From Volutella citrinella (lineage: Eukaryota; Ascomycota; Sordariomycetes; Hypocreales; Nectriaceae), in assembly GCA_034401135.1 (NCBI GenBank), contig JAWZSP010000005.1, forward strand, positions 62,001 through 126,000: DNA of 64,000 nt, written 5' to 3'. A model generated the notes under the pieces. The model made no database searches, was not told the origin of the DNA, and saw only the letters and a list, made by a program, of their open reading frames with translations. Positions 21,311 to 36,990 of this stretch are shown here, one piece after another; the stretch's first letter is position 1; every line of letters begins with the position of its first letter. The position numbers and the translations under genes were made by a program.

Positions 21311-21460
21311 ATAAGTTGGTGTATGGGGTTCTCGGCCCCCCCTGGTTCTCGGCCCCCCCCCCTGTCTGTTCTCACCATAGGGTTAGGGTTGGACGGGTAA
21401 CCCTAACCCGACTGTGTTGTTTTGCAGGGGGGGCCGAGAACCCCCCATTCACCAACTTAT
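21311..21460. repeat. Foldback element with telomere-like inner arms
   Basis: Outer arms at about 21311-21344 and 21424-21460 are near-perfect inverted repeats (ATAAGTTGGTG.ATGGGG, then TTCTCGGCCCCCC, and the complement). The inner arms at 21380-21390 and 21399-21409 are GGGTTAGGGTT and AACCCTAACCC with an 8-base loop, i.e. about two units of the fungal telomere repeat head to head. Runs of 6-10 C or G separate inner and outer arms. Confidence 0.8.
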
Positions 21461-21992
21461 TCCCCGCTCCTGTACCGTTCATGTCGACCCCGCTCACCTG
21501 GCCCGTTCACAAGGGGGATCTGCACTTCGCGTCTGCCCAGCTGGAACGGTTTCCTGCCCCGGTCTACTCCATACCCCAGATTATTCCTCTCCTTGTCTTA
21601 CGACCAGCTCAGCTGATCAACGTTAGGCCTATCAAGTCCTATTTCCGAGTGCAGCCATGATCCCGAATCGAGGCAGGCCCAGGTGCCCGAGAGCGTAAGC
21701 AGCAACAACGAGAGTCGATGGACAAGTCCAGCTTTATGAGAAGCCGGGACTCGAAGAGGTGGATGTATTCCTGGTTGATTCTGGGGTCGACAAGTCGGCC
21801 GTTTTGGACGAGGTGACGTGGTTCTTGAAAGGTCTGGGTCAGGTTTAAATCTTGTATTTCCTATTTCCAAGGTGTAGAGAGATCTCCATTGCTATAAACA
21901 TAATCAAGCAAAGAATTTAAGAAACCAGAAATTCAATACCGAGAAGAAATACCACGGCTGTGTTCACATTCATACGAGTTACTTGTCCCCCC

Positions 21993-24126
<2,134 letters not shown>

Positions 24127-25003
24127 CTACGATAGGAGACTCTCTGTTTTCGGTTTTTGTTTCGCTAGAGACATGGCACAGACAGCGGGCGGGTCCTTAG
24201 TGGCCACGGCCGTCTTGCACGACGAATTCCAGAACAGCAACACCTTCGCTTGGGTGAGGTCGGGAATAGATCCATCTCTGGCTTCAAGGCGTGACCATTT
24301 CTGGTCCAGCAGTTTGGTATTGAGCGCTATCTTGCTATCCACCTTTTCCATTGCCGAGTCAACCGTCAACAGCACCAAAATCATCCAGAAGCCTTGCCGT
24401 GTTGTGTTTTCTGACTGTAAGGAGGCCACGCATGAGATCGCCTTCATGATTGACGCTGGATAGGAGTAGTTGATAGAGGTACGAGACTGACAGAATGGTG
24501 CGGCACCTTTCCCTCATCTCCCTCATCTCCCCCCCCCTGCAGTTGGCGTAGAAAAAGGCAAACGGAGGATTGGCAACTTGCAGATCCATGCTGTCTCCTG
24601 TTATCACCTGGATGTTTGATGCCGAGCAATGACAGTGCCTGTCATCACTCTGGATCCAACATTCGATCGTGTGCAAAAAGGGGCATGCTTGGAGGACTCT
24701 AAGCTCGTCCATTGCTAAAGCTCTCGAGCTTGATTGGTGGCGCGACTGACCCGAGGCCAAAGGCCATGGAATGAGTCGGTACTCGAGCTCAAATTGTGAG
24801 CACAAGTCCATCAAGAGCCCTGTGATCAACTCGCTTGTTTGTTGTTGCACGGATCCCTCGCTAAGAAGTGGATTCAAGTCGCAATCTCGAGTGACAGAAT
24901 ATGCCCATTCCGTTACTCGACTACCAGCAGCGCTCATCTTGAAGCGGGAATCTCCGCCTAGCAATAATAGCTGGTTTTCCAGCTCGTGTCCGGCATATGA
25001 CAT
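24127..25003 (-). CDS. Unrecognised ORF(s), possible intron or frameshift near 24400-24550
   Basis: The minus strand carries a 214-residue open frame (25003-24359) and an overlapping 106-residue frame (24447-24127) that could be joined by an intron or by a shift. A candidate intron with GTGATA and CTGCAG ends lies around 24600-24535 and includes a G8 run. Residues include a HCHCS segment. Nothing matches a family I know; the clustered Gln, Ser and Leu pattern vaguely resembles fungal regulator C-termini, but no DNA-binding motif is present. It may be a gene, a fragment or chance. Confidence 0.3.
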
Positions 25004-26579
25004 GCTGATGTCTGGGCCACTGTCAGCTTGACGAACTCCTGCCGCTTGCCTAAAAGGCCTTTTGTTACCGTTCGTCTGTCATACGTAAGAATTGAGAATG
25101 AGAAGCCCGGTGAAGGTTAAAAGATGATGGAAGACTTGCTATGAAGCAACTGGGATGGATTAAAAGAACCGTCGAATAATCCGGCTTGTCGATAACGGGG
25201 ACGAGAACGGGGCATCAGGAGGGGGAAAGAAACAAGTACGGGCGAAGTTCAGAATTCATGGCAAGATCTTCCACCTGTCCAAACTTGAAGTCATTGCTAT
25301 CAAGTGGCGGCATCACTCAGAATATCTCTGATCTTTCTTTCCGACACCGAACTGGTTTGACTAACCTAGCAAGGAAACTCCGATCGACTGTGCTCGGATC
25401 GTCTGGATCCAGGATAAGAGGGGGCTCGATGACGCTAGCAATCGACCAGTGTACGACGGCAGCTGCAGCCACTCCATCGAGCATGACTCTCTAACCCTAC
25501 GACTGACCTTGTAGGTTCTACATCTTTAGCGGCAGAGTCAAACTGTGTAGCTACATCCTTTGACGAACCTGAGACAGATGTGGTTCATGGACCATCTGTG
25601 GCGAGGTAGCGTGACCCGGAGCACCCAAGGGGCAAGCTTTCATCCCCCGGAACGACCAGCTAACAAGCCCCGGAGTTTTACTTTCGCTTCCAAGATACAC
25701 CACACCAGCTGGGGTGGCCATCAGCTGATGAACCTGCCGGGGTGCCTTGGGCGGCCTCGTAAGCCAACAACGGCCCAATGCCCAAATCCCGTCCAAGTGA
25801 TACGCCACCTGGCAGGATGTGAGCCTCGAGCCAATGGCTAATCATGATGGAAGCCAAGCTGGGCTACTTTATGACCCTCTTCAAATTCGTGCGCATCGGG
25901 TCACCGGGGGGCTCCCAGACATTCGGCACTCGTCGAGATTGTCCCGGCAGGCCTACAAGCCCTGGGGGAAGGGAAGGTAAAGGGCCCTGTCTCGAAATTG
26001 TCTAGACTACCTGGTCAGGCTGATGCCGCCGTACACTTGTAGAATTCCCACTGAGCACTATCCATGAACCCATCACCATATCCGTACTTGGTTACTTTTG
26101 GGCGACGGGCTGTGACCACTGCATGGCCCAGGCTGTTGTGTGGCTTTCCGCCAGACCGGTGCTAACGGCTCTGCATGCCCCAACTCTGGGGAAGTGTCTG
26201 CCTGAGGATCCGGTAGTCCGTACATCTGGGGAAATTATCACGGAGACTTGCGGGGGTGGGGCGCGGGGGGCCTGCCTAGCGCCCACGCAACAAATAAAAC
26301 TCTCGTCTCCGGTGGAAGAGACTGACTCTTTGGTCCTAAGCTTGTAGTCTAGACAGGTCCTGGGTTTCCCTCGTTGCATCATGGGGGAACAGGATAAATA
26401 GACTGTCATGCCCTGCTTGTCGGTCTGAATCAGACCATTGACTGGCAACACAGACTTGCTACCGTCTCTGCAACAAGTCTGTCTCTGCCTTGAACGACCT
26501 TCAGCCTGAAGCTTGTGCGACTGGGTTGTCCTTCTTTCCCCCCTATATTCTGCAGATCAGGAGCGAGTCTGTCTCAAAA
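25004..26579. other. Long noncoding stretch upstream of the hexose transporter
   Basis: Nearly 1.6 kb with no recognisable gene. Short frames at 25186-25494 and 25560-25841 lack any family signature. It includes the transporter promoter near its 3' end. Confidence 0.5.
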
Positions 26580-28403
26580 ATGACCAGGGCTGCCGCCGAA
26601 ATTGATCAGGGCCGATCATGGCCCGCTATTGCCATTGGCTTCTTTGTCGCCTTTGGAGGTGTCCTCTTTGGGTATGTGTATCTCTCCATTGCTTCATATT
26701 TTGGAGTCTCTGCCTTGACCCCAGTACATCTTGGCAATTCAATATCCAGTGCTGCAGGAACGCTTACATCGTCGCATCTAGCTATGACACCGGCACGATC
26801 AGCGGTATCTTGGCCATGCCATACTGGCAACGTCTGTTCAGCACCGGTTACGTCGATGCCCAAGGTAACCCCAACGTCACCACCTCGCAGGAGTCCGCCA
26901 TCGTCTCTATCCTCTCCGCCGGTACATTCTTTGGTGCACTCAGCACGGCGCTTCTGACTGATACTCTTGGTCGTCGCCCTGGGTTGATCATCGCCACTTG
27001 GATCTTCAACCTCGGTGTTGCTCTTCAAACTGCTGCTACGGCCATCCCCATGTTTCTCGCCGGCCGGTTCTTTGCCGGCTTCGGTGTTGGCCTGATCTCT
27101 GCCATGAGTATGTTTGCTTGCCGTTTGTGCACCCAGCAAGACACTAATGATGTCGTTAGTCCCCCTTTACCAATCCGAAACCGCACCAAAATGGATCCGA
27201 GGCGCCATCGTTGGAGCATACCAGCTGGCCGTCACCATTGGGCTCCTCCTTGCGGGTGTGGTCAACAAGGCCACTGGAATGCGCAATGACACAGGTTCAT
27301 ACCGTATCTCAGTGGCCGTGCAATTCGCTTGGTCCATCATCCTCTTCCTGGGCATGCTCGTTCTGCCCGAAACCCCACGATATCTCATCAAGAAGAACCG
27401 GCCCGAAGACGCTGCTCGAGCCCTCGGTCGAATCCGACGCTTAGAACCCGACCACCCAGCCGTTCAAAGCGAGTTGGCCGAGATCAAGGCCAACCATGAC
27501 TATGAGATCAGCCTTGGCGAATCCAGCTACCTCGACTGTTTTCGTCCGCCTATTCTGAAGCGCCAGTTCACAGCCATGATGCTTCAGACATTCCAGCAAG
27601 CCAGCGGCATCAATTTCATATTTTACGTTGGTAGCCGGATTCCTTTCTTTGAGGTCAATATCGACTAACGAGACGAGCAGTACGGCACAAAGTATTTCCA
27701 GAATTCGGGCGTCTCCAGCGGCTTCATCATCTCCATGATTACTTCCGGCATCAATGTGGTATCTACGATTCCCGGAATATATGCTATTGATAAACTTGGT
27801 CGACGCCCGCTGCTTCTTTGGGGTGGTGTTGGGATGTGCATTTCGCAACTTATCGTTGCCCTCTGCGGAACTTTCTCAGCCGGCCAATATGATAGCGGCG
27901 AAATTTTCGTCAAGAGTCTTGCCGGGCAGAAGGTTGCGGTTGCATTCGTTTGCATCTGCATCTTCTTCTTTGCCTCTACCTGGGGCCCTCTTGCCTGGGT
28001 AGTTAGTGGCGAGATTTTTCCTCTTAAAACGCGAGCGAAATCTATCAGCATGGCCATGGCGACCAACTGGTTGTTTAACTGGGCTATCGCGTACTCGACC
28101 CCGTATCTTGTCAACTACGGAGACGGCTATGCTAACCTCCAGTCCAAAATCTTTTTTGTCTGGTTTGGAGCCTGCTTTCTTTGCATCGCCTTCGTCTATT
28201 ACTTTGTCTACGAGACCAAGGGTCTCACTCTCGAGCAGGTTGACCAACTCTACGAGGCGGTTTCCGAGGCTCGCAAGTCCACTGCTTGGGTCCCTTCGCT
28301 CTCTTGGAACCAGCACCAGGGGCCTTCTGATGGAAAGACGGAGGGCTCATTGAAGAGTGGTGCTGTCGCGTACCATGACGATACGCACTCTAATACTGCA
28401 TGA
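26580..28403 (+). CDS. MFS sugar (hexose-type) transporter, 535 aa
   Basis: Exons 26580-26671, 26782-27107, 27160-27626 and 27681-28403 join in phase (2, 1, 0) to 535 residues. Sugar-porter signatures are intact: FGYDTGTISG in helix 1, the loop 2-3 motif DTLGRRPGL, PETPRYLIKK after helix 6, QQASGINFIFYYG in helix 7, KLGRRPLLL, and a C-terminal YETKGLTLEQVD. About twelve membrane segments are seen. The family moves glucose and related monosaccharides in symport with protons across the plasma membrane. The C-terminal tail is cytosolic and Ser/Thr-rich. The GH1 enzyme nearby suggests uptake and cytosolic use of glucosides, but co-regulation is not shown. Confidence 0.93.
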
Positions 28404-29200
28404 TCCCATGCGCTGGATGGGAAAGCCACTGGATCGCTCATTATTATTCTTCATACTACTGTTAACACCTGAGACGTTGATTTGAGGGTCTCGATGGTGG
28501 AGACAAGATGTTGATGTATTATAAATAGGAAGTAATAAAGTTCCATTACTACTTGGACCAAGGTGCTTGCTGCTCCCTCAAGCGCAGGTTGCTTCCACGA
28601 TGGAAAAGGACACAATTATTTTTTACCCTTTATTATTAACGTTAATTCCCAACATCAACACAGCTTTGTATTACTACGATTCCATAAATGCTGGAATAAT
28701 AGTTTACCCAGTTCTTGAGAAACCAAGGCCTGATCAAAAGCCTTTGCCTAAATACGATAAAAGAGATCAGAAAGCTTAGCTCTGCATGCAGCCTGTGCTG
28801 CGCCCATTTCTCGTCCCGCGGCGACGGGCTTACTGTTATCATTTGCTCGTTTACGGCTGGAATTTCGGGTCCCCGCGGGCTACCGGCTGATTCCTGGGGG
28901 CTTTTCATCCATTGGCTGAATTACTTGCCAAGAAGGGCGGAGGGATCGACTTCGACAGGCTTATCCACACGGATGACGAAATTCCTCAACTTTATCTCAA
29001 CGATTACCTCTTCATGACTGATGATGAAGAAAAAAGTACTAAATGGGGATGCGAGTTTAAAAACGAGGTGCCTCCATCAAGTTTCGCGCATTGATCTTTC
29101 TCAACATCGGTCATCTCCCAGCCGTCGGGGTATTTCTTCAAAGACACTAGAACATTCGCTGAATCGACACGACTTCACCTGCCTCCCCACATATCTCCCA
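28404..29200. other. AT-rich 3' flank and spacer
   Basis: About 800 bases; AT-rich between 28440 and 28760 and poor in stops afterwards, but no recognisable product. Confidence 0.45.
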
Positions 29201-29202
29201 CA

Positions 29203-29714
29203 ATGGGCTCCAACGCACCCAAAGACGGCAAGACGATGGCTTCCAAGGTGAACTCCAAGATCGTCGAGGCTGCCATGCACGGAAAGAGAAGAAGAAACAA
29301 CAGGCAGAGAAGATACAAGAGGTCGAGGAGACGAAGCAAGAGACCGCAGAGCAGCGAAGTCAATCTCAGCAACCATCAGACGCGGCACCGAAAGAGCTCA
29401 ACGAAACCATCTAGGATTTGGATGATGCGGAGCGGGAAGCCACAGCGGCAGAGACAGATTCACAGCCAAGGAAAAAGGAAAAGGACCTTGCCACCGCGTT
29501 CCTCAGCAGACATCCAATTAATCCTGACACGAACCCCGACACCAAACTTGCCTTGCCATTCCTCCTCCCTCAGAGACGACCCAAGACGCGAGCTCGCGGC
29601 TTCGTGCGAGCCTACGCCCCCGACCTGGGTCCAGCCGGCATCGGCCAAGACACATTCCTCGACTTTAAGGCAAATCTTTGTTTCAGTTCATTTCTGCTCG
29701 ATGCTGCCCAGTAA
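29203..29714 (+). pseudogene. Fragment of a fungal RGFVRAYAP-family hypothetical protein
   Basis: The frame at 29418-29714 contains LPQRRPKTRARGFVRAYAP, then GIGQDTFLDF, a block I recall at the start of a common family of uncharacterised ascomycete proteins. The usual continuation after TFLDF is missing and the frame soon ends. Upstream, from the ATG at 29203, there is a short Lys/Glu/Gln-rich stretch in a different frame, which may be an earlier exon or a separate remnant. Probably a decayed copy. Confidence 0.5.
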
Positions 29715-30247
<533 letters not shown>

Positions 30248-33200
30248 TCAAGGTTGACTCACAAGATCTTCTCCCACTGGAAGTGCAAAAACTTCTGGCC
30301 CGGTTCCGACGGAATCTAGCATATCTTTGAGCTCTTTTCGGATCCGCTTATAAGTGCCGTCATTTTGGCCGTCGAGGAATGGCGGCGTGAGAAGCTTCTC
30401 AACTGAGTTTTCGTCCCCCGGCTCAATCCGACCGTCGACATCAACATCAGAATCGACTCCCAGGTTTACAGGCGATACGGCTTGGAGTAGCGTGGCCACT
30501 TCACTATGGCCATTTTCCAGGGCTTCATCTAGGGCCGTGACCCTGTCCTTGGTCCTTGATGCTTGCCCTGACATGTATTTCAGCAGTCTGTATCGTGGAG
30601 AACCGGCCTTATAGTAGCCTAGTGCCTTCCAGAGAATAATGGGCCCCGGGCCGTACGTCAGGGTGCAATCAGCGCCATGTTGGATCAGATATTCCACCAC
30701 ATCCACGAATCCTCCAGCCGCAGCACCATGCAGGCAGGTCCGGCCACGCTCGTCAGCCGTGTCAATATCATGTTGGCCAGCATTGAGCAAAGCAATAACA
30801 CCGGGTAGGCACCCAATCCAAGCCGCCTCGTGAAGCGGCAATGTCCCCTCTGAGTTCCAAATCTTGCAGTTGGCGCCCCTATCCAGGAGAAACTTAACAA
30901 CGGCCACGTGGCCAGCCATGGCTGCTTGGTAAATCGGGGTCTCTCCATTATTGTTCTGCGTGTCGATGCCGGCCTTCGGTCCGTTACGGATAAGTAACGA
31001 GCAAGCTGACACAAACCCGTGGCTGGCGGCGGTATGCAGGGCAGTGTCTCCTTTGATGTCGACTGGCGCGAGAGTGGCGCCAGCGTCCATCAGTTGCGAA
31101 ATAATGGAGTCGAAGCCCCGACTTGCAGCAATGTGAAGGGCAGTTTCGCCCTCAGAAGTCTGGGTATTGAAGGTGGCACCGTGATGAAGTAGTTGAGACA
31201 CGACTTCTTCCTCGCACGCTGCAACAGCGCTGTGAAGCACGGTCCACAGGTTTCTTGTCATCGCATTTGCATCGGCGCCCTTGTTGAGAAGGAAAAGCGT
31301 CATGTCGTGGCCACTACTAACGGCTTCGTGCAGCGCTGTGCGCCCGTTGGATGACTTGTCGTTGATGTCAACTCCGTGTTCCAGCAGAAGAGACGCAGCT
31401 TCAATCTGCCCACGTTTCGCAGCTTCGAGAAGGGCAGATGCCGCGCTTCGACTCCCTCCAAGCTCTTTGCTGTGAGCCAGCAAAATCTTCATAACATCCG
31501 TGAATCCGGATTTTGCTGCCGTAGAAAGCGCAGTACTGCCATCTGACGCCTCAAAGTCAGTCGAGGAGTCGCCGTCGTGCAGGAGACGATCTGTAGTTGC
31601 GGCAAGGCCGAAGAAAGCGGCCAACCAGAGAGGCGGTGCATGATTCGGAGTGGTCCGACTGTATCCTTCGTAGCGAGCGTCTGGCAGAAGGAGACCTTGA
31701 ATGCTACTTTCCCGGTGTCCCGTATTTGAAAGAAGCTGCTGGATGAGGGGTTCTAGATCCGGAATCGCTTCTCCGCAAAGCTTGCTGTGCTTTCCCCAGT
31801 TCTGAGATGAGTAGAGAAAGAAAGGGTTCTGTAGCAGCCTGTCATCCATGTCTGCATCGCGAAGGCATCCTCCGCGAGAAAAGTTGGCAAATAAGAGGTA
31901 AGTGATGCAAGTCCGGGCCATGTTCAGATGCGCCGTTGGCATAGGAACCGGAGGTGCCTGCATCAGATATTCGGCGAACGTCTGATGAACGAAGCCCAAG
32001 TGTTGACTCTCTGTATTGATAGAGATGATGCCGCTGCAGGTTGAAAGCAAGGCATCGAGGTCGGGTAGGCCATCCGGATGCAGCGAGGAATCTTCCGGTT
32101 CCACGGAAAGGGCACAGCGAGTTTCCTCTATGCTCAGAGGGCGGGTCGAAAATAAAATCAATGCAATCAGTTGGCGGCTTCTGTGAGATTTGTGAGGCTC
32201 CTGCGAGTACACCCTCTCCAGAATGCCGGCGTACGCCGAGTTCAGGTCTCCAGGGAGCGAAACAAGTGCTTGGCGGACCCAGCGCACGCTATCTTGCCCG
32301 AGAATCAGGTCCATATGATATCTTGCCATTAAGAACCTTGTCTCATTAGCTGAAGATATTTAATAAGATTTTATGTGATTAGTCACTTACATGCCACTAG
32401 CTCGACGGATAACCGTCGAAATAACTTCGTCTCGCAGTGAAGGGTCCTTTTCGCAATGTCTCGCCATGAGAGATGAGTCTCTCAGGCGAGACTCGACATA
32501 AAGACGCAGGTCTAAGGCGCTGGGCTGGATTAAAAGGGAGGGGTAGCTTGTCAATGGCCCCAACCCTGGGAGTCGTGATGTCACCAAGATGTTGACGTGA
32601 GGCATGTCAAGGATCCGCAGCATGGATGGGACGATGTCGGGGTCGCATTCGTCAATAGCATCGACAACGATAAAAACCTTTGACCATTGGTTGATCTCCC
32701 TCGTCAGTACAGAGACTGTCTCGTCGAGGCTGGGCCGGGTCCCCTTCTCAACATTTGCACCATACAAGGCGACAACGTCGTCGCTCAGGCGAGATCGATC
32801 GTATGTGAGCTGCCTCCAGATTCCAGCAAGAAGGTTGACTGGTGTCTGCAAGTCCTTTTCCTTGTAATTGCAGAAGAGCCCAGCAATCCTTACATCAACA
32901 CTGGCGGAGTGTTTTTGTTGAAGGCGTTGGAGAATAAGGGCCCTAATGTACAACTACGTCAGCAGATGCAGGATGTAAACAACAAGGCAGGGTGACGGAC
33001 GAGAAAATTGTTTTTCCAGAGCCAGCTCCAACTGGTTAGCACCCAATACCACACTGGTTATGCAAAATGCAAATGGCAGCTTACGAATTCCAGAGCACAA
33101 GAGCCTGCTTCCCTTTCCCCGGGTCCACAAGTCGATCTGCGAGGAACCAAGAATAGCTTCGCAGGTACCGCTTTGATATCTGGTAAGAATATCTTTCTGG

Positions 33201-33916
33201 GAAACAAAGAAGTTGATCGGAGACATCCATGAGATGACGTCTTTCCGCAGTTTGTCTGCTGCTGTCAGATGCCTCGTGCCGTTCAGCGCTGACCGCGGTT
33301 ACGCCCACCTTCAGCCTCGAGCGCAAGCTTTTCAACGCCGCTTTCAATATAAGTTGCTTGGCGCTCCACAGCAGGAAGAATTGCTGTGTTCTGCTCGATG
33401 ATACTCGTACTAGCCCTGACGAATGATCGGTGAGTTTCACGGCCTCTAAACAAATGGTGAGCAGTGGCAATCATCTCACCAAATGTCTTGCTGTAATACT
33501 ACAGTTATGTAGATCTTTGCCCGCGTGATACGATGTAGGAGCTCGGTGGCGCTCTTCTTTTGAGTCGGCCACCGCATTCGCCATGTCAAGTCTCGAATCT
33601 TCCGTCGTGGTGAGGAAGAAGGCTTGGGCGGAACAAGCAGCACCGTCAGCTCCTGAAGTGAGATCCTCAACTGATCCAGTGGCCCCTTGAGGGTGTGTGT
33701 TGAAAGGATACAAGACGAAAGATTGGGGGGGTCATGCTGGGAGCCATGACGAATCCTTGACTCAAGCTCCGCGAGGAGCAATTGCAGGCTCGACACTTCT
33801 CCGGACAAAGCTAGGCGATCTTCGGCGCTGCCCTTAACCTCACCTGCATATTGAAATGCAGCCGTGGCCGCCCCAATAAGCTGCAAAATGGCCGCGACGC
33901 CGCCTACGACTTCCAT
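30248..33916 (-). CDS. STAND/NLR protein: fungal N-terminal domain, NACHT ATPase, ankyrin repeats (1,135 aa)
   Basis: Six exons join in phase: 33916-33480, 33415-33309, 33261-33085, 33031-32997, 32953-32391 and 32336-30248. Residues 1-140 (start MEVVGGVAAILQLIG, then Leu-rich helices) resemble the fungal STAND N-terminal, HeLo-like helical domain. The P-loop GAGSGKT (Lys247) is encoded in a 35-base exon, and Walker B is VFIVVDAIDECD (Asp350). The linker after NACHT contains FVHQTFAEYL. About nine or ten ankyrin repeats follow (pattern GxTALHxAA.xGH), e.g. codons around 31330-30670. Such proteins act in self/non-self recognition and regulated cell death: the repeats sense a ligand and NACHT oligomerises to trigger the N-terminal effector. 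All motifs look intact. The join at 33262-33308 has an alternative acceptor six bases on. Confidence 0.88.
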
Positions 33917-35059
33917 TTCAGCTGATGCCTTGTCTTGGACTTCTCTCGGCCACCTGGTCTGACATAGAGAAGCGGGGGTCTACCAAGGCTCACGTGATAT
34001 GGACCCATTGGAAAGACTCCCTTTGGCTGACGCATTACGCAGGGGCGTCGCGAGGCTGCCGGAGACAAACATGACACCCGATTTCAGGTCAAATGGGAAA
34101 TCGTGCTAACCCTGGCAACGTAAATGGAGTTGCCTTGAAGAGCACCGCAGCAGGTGGCGCGCAAACACCTGTTAGAATATATATGCAGCACACAAAGGGT
34201 GATACGACGACTCTGTACCTTCTGTACATTGATCTCGCGCAGACTTGGCATACGACACCATGGGATCAGCCATTCGCCTGGCCTTTCAGCTGCAACTTCA
34301 TGATATATTGCAGACAAGGCTACAGATATCCAAGGAGCATCGTCCTTGCAGACTCCGGGGTTCGTCTCGGTGACACTGAGACAGCCATACGGAGTGTGCA
34401 CTGCCATTACCCCACGGAACGCCCCAGTCGCCTGCTGACCTTGACACGGCTCCGCATTTGTCTTGAATCCTTGTATCACAGCCTGGTCGTTGAACACAAC
34501 TCGGAATTCTTGACAGCTACCCTTGTGCTTGTGCTTGTGCTTACGGGCTCATGCGCACATATGACACCATCCAACACAAGCTATGCCGCCAGGCCAAGTG
34601 AGGTTGTATCAATGGAATGGGCAACGCTGGAACAGAGGGGGTCGATTGTATCATGAAGCGTACTGCCCCAGCGCCGATGAATTCGTGGCGCATCCCGGCA
34701 TTAGTCCTGACTCAATATTTCAAGGGGGTATGGACAGTACGCTGCTGGATTCCTTTGCAGAAGACGTAAAATAGAATATCCTTTGGGCAATTGCGGTTCT
34801 GGATGATTCCACGTGAATACGGTCCTCGGTCCTCGGTTCGGTTACTGGACCCCGCGAATGGATGGAAATGGCGCTCCTAGCATAAAAGGCAGCGATTCGC
34901 CCCACTGGTTAACCTCATTAGTCATCCCAAATTTCCATATCCATTTCTGAGGCAACAGGCGCGAGCTGGAGGGTATTTACATCAAACACCGTCCATCTTT
35001 TTTAGTTTTGTTTGGGCCCCATCTCAGTGTTTTGCCCGTGCTTCACGCCCACACCGACC
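33917..35059. other. Spacer between the NLR and the barrel protein
   Basis: About 1.1 kb containing the NLR promoter and that of the small protein. An open frame at 34093-34656 shows no family signature and I do not call it. Confidence 0.45.
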
Positions 35060-35522
35060 ATGGCGGCGCCGAGAGCTATCTGCATCGTGGCCACACTCTA
35101 TCTCAAACCCAATGCACTTGACGAGGTATGCATGCTGGCGATGTGAGAGCTGCCTGTGGGTCGAGCAGCAGTGATTGATCCTATTGCCCACCGAACTAGT
35201 TCACCGCTCTCGTCAAAGCACTCGCCGAAAGCGTAGAGAAGAATGAGCCAAATGTCTCTCAGTATTACGCTATGCTTGTGAAAAGCACCGATGATGCCAA
35301 GGAGATTGTCTTTGTTGAAAGGTGAGAGTCGAGCGCTTTGCCAGCCTTGCTCGCATTCTTTGCTCATTGTGCGTGCCTAGATACCTCGACCAAGAGACCC
35401 TCAAGGCTCACATGGGTGCCTTACACTACAAGGAGTTCTCGAAGCGGGTGGCCCATCTGTTTGCCAAGCCCCCAAAGGTGGCGATTGGGACCTTTCTTGC
35501 CGGATTTGCGGCTAGACTCTAA
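35060..35522 (+). CDS. Small dimeric alpha-beta barrel (ABM-type) protein, 109 aa
   Basis: Exons 35060-35125, 35200-35321 and 35381-35522 join in phase (0, 2) to 109 residues. The order of strand (CIVATLYLKP), helix (FTALVKALAESVEKNEPN), strand (QYYAMLVKSTD), then IVFVERYLDQETLKAHMG is that of the antibiotic-biosynthesis-monooxygenase/ferredoxin-like barrel, in which two chains form the barrel and cofactor-free oxidation or small-molecule binding takes place. No catalytic residues can be assigned. All three exons are too short to stand out as separate frames, and the GTATGC, GTGAGA donors and the TAG acceptors support the model. No signal peptide. Confidence 0.83.
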
Positions 35523-36911
35523 AGGAACCAACTCAATTTCATACCATCTTGGCGGTTATAGGCCTAGGCTATGATTACTACCAATTGGATCATTGGTGCT
35601 AAGCATCAACTAGACTCTTGCTTTATTCCCTGAACTGAGATAGCGATGATTTCAGTAAGAGTATTAGTTAAGACGGCATGCACAGAAACTTGAGAGTGGG
35701 TATCCTGCCGCTTGTCGTGATCCTTTATTGCAATCCGGCATCTTTGTAGCCGTCAGACGCTTCAGAGCTCATCATCCTCATCGCCACTCAGGCCTCTCAC
35801 TTGATGTCGTTGGTCGGCATTTTTCCAGACTAAGCCCCTCCACATCGTGCCGCAATCCGCCCCAGCTTCACACCAGCATTCAAGAGGAGATCTCAAGGGG
35901 CTTCAATCGCACAGCAGATGGAAGTCCGTCTGCTTGACAACCATGCTAGTTAGATGACCAGAAGCTGCCGACTGGGTATAGAGGTGAAGATGTAGAGCAA
36001 GGTTTGTCAGGAGTCGGTTTCGGTCGTTGTGTTCAAGTTTCGACTGGGGGTCGTAGTTGCTCGGGCTTCAGTTCAGGTCGTATTAGGTGGGGAGAGGGTG
36101 ATGCTTGATGTGGGGAGAAAGCAGTTGGCCAGACAACTATCATGTGGCGCAGATCTCATGAATGTGGCTAGTGGGCATGGGTGGGTTGATGACACAAACG
36201 GTCGCGTCTTATTACTATTACCCTAGACTTTTGAGAAATGGACAGGATGGGCGTCATTCCGCAATAAAGAGCGCCGGCAGGAGGCAATTACTGAACTTGA
36301 CTGCAAAATGTCTGGAAGAGGATACGAACATTATGCAGATGCGCACCGACGTGGATCACAACTAGGTCCCTGTTCTCAGTCCCGTAGTTGCTTGGAAAAA
36401 CACGACTAGGTCCAGCGCCTCCTCACACCCTACGTGCCAGAGCAGCGCAGGTGTATTCCTTAGCAGGCAGTGTAAACAGGAGCGGCACAATATAAAGGCA
36501 GCTATTTTGCACACCCGAGCGACGGATTGTGTCATCTGTCGCATTGCTTATGAACCATTCGCGCAGGACGGACAGACAGAGAGCTCCAGCCACAAGCACA
36601 GCCACATGGCCAAATCAGCAGAATCTCATTTGCCGACCGAGGTGGGTGAAGGGGTGGTAAATGTCTCATTCTTGTAGCCGATAGCTAGAATTTAATTTGG
36701 CACGAGACAGAGGCGCACTCGACGTCATTCTTAGCACAGCAGGCCATGGTGACGGTTGTGGTGTGTTGGTGTGTTGTTTTGGTGGAGATGTTGATGGAGG
36801 AATTGATTTGGAGAGTGATGGACAGTTAGCATTATCCATGTCCTGGCAGTCACACACGGTCCTGCGTTGATGATGATTATTCTTAAATTTATTGTTGCTA
36901 CCATTACCTAC
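35523..36911. other. Long spacer without recognisable genes
   Basis: About 1.4 kb. Several short open frames on both strands, none with recognisable content or good codon structure. Confidence 0.45.
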
Positions 36912-36990
36912 TTAGTTCGTCTCGTCATTAGAATGAGCAGCCCACAACCCGATGGAGCCAACTGCCCAGCAGCTGACACTGCAGTCTTGA

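Noticed and set aside
21380..21409. Chromosome end
   Set aside because: Only about two units each way, inverted, with normal genes on both sides; an interstitial structure, not a telomere.
34093..34656. 187-codon plus-strand frame
   Set aside because: No domain, no plausible exon partners, and composition like noncoding sequence.
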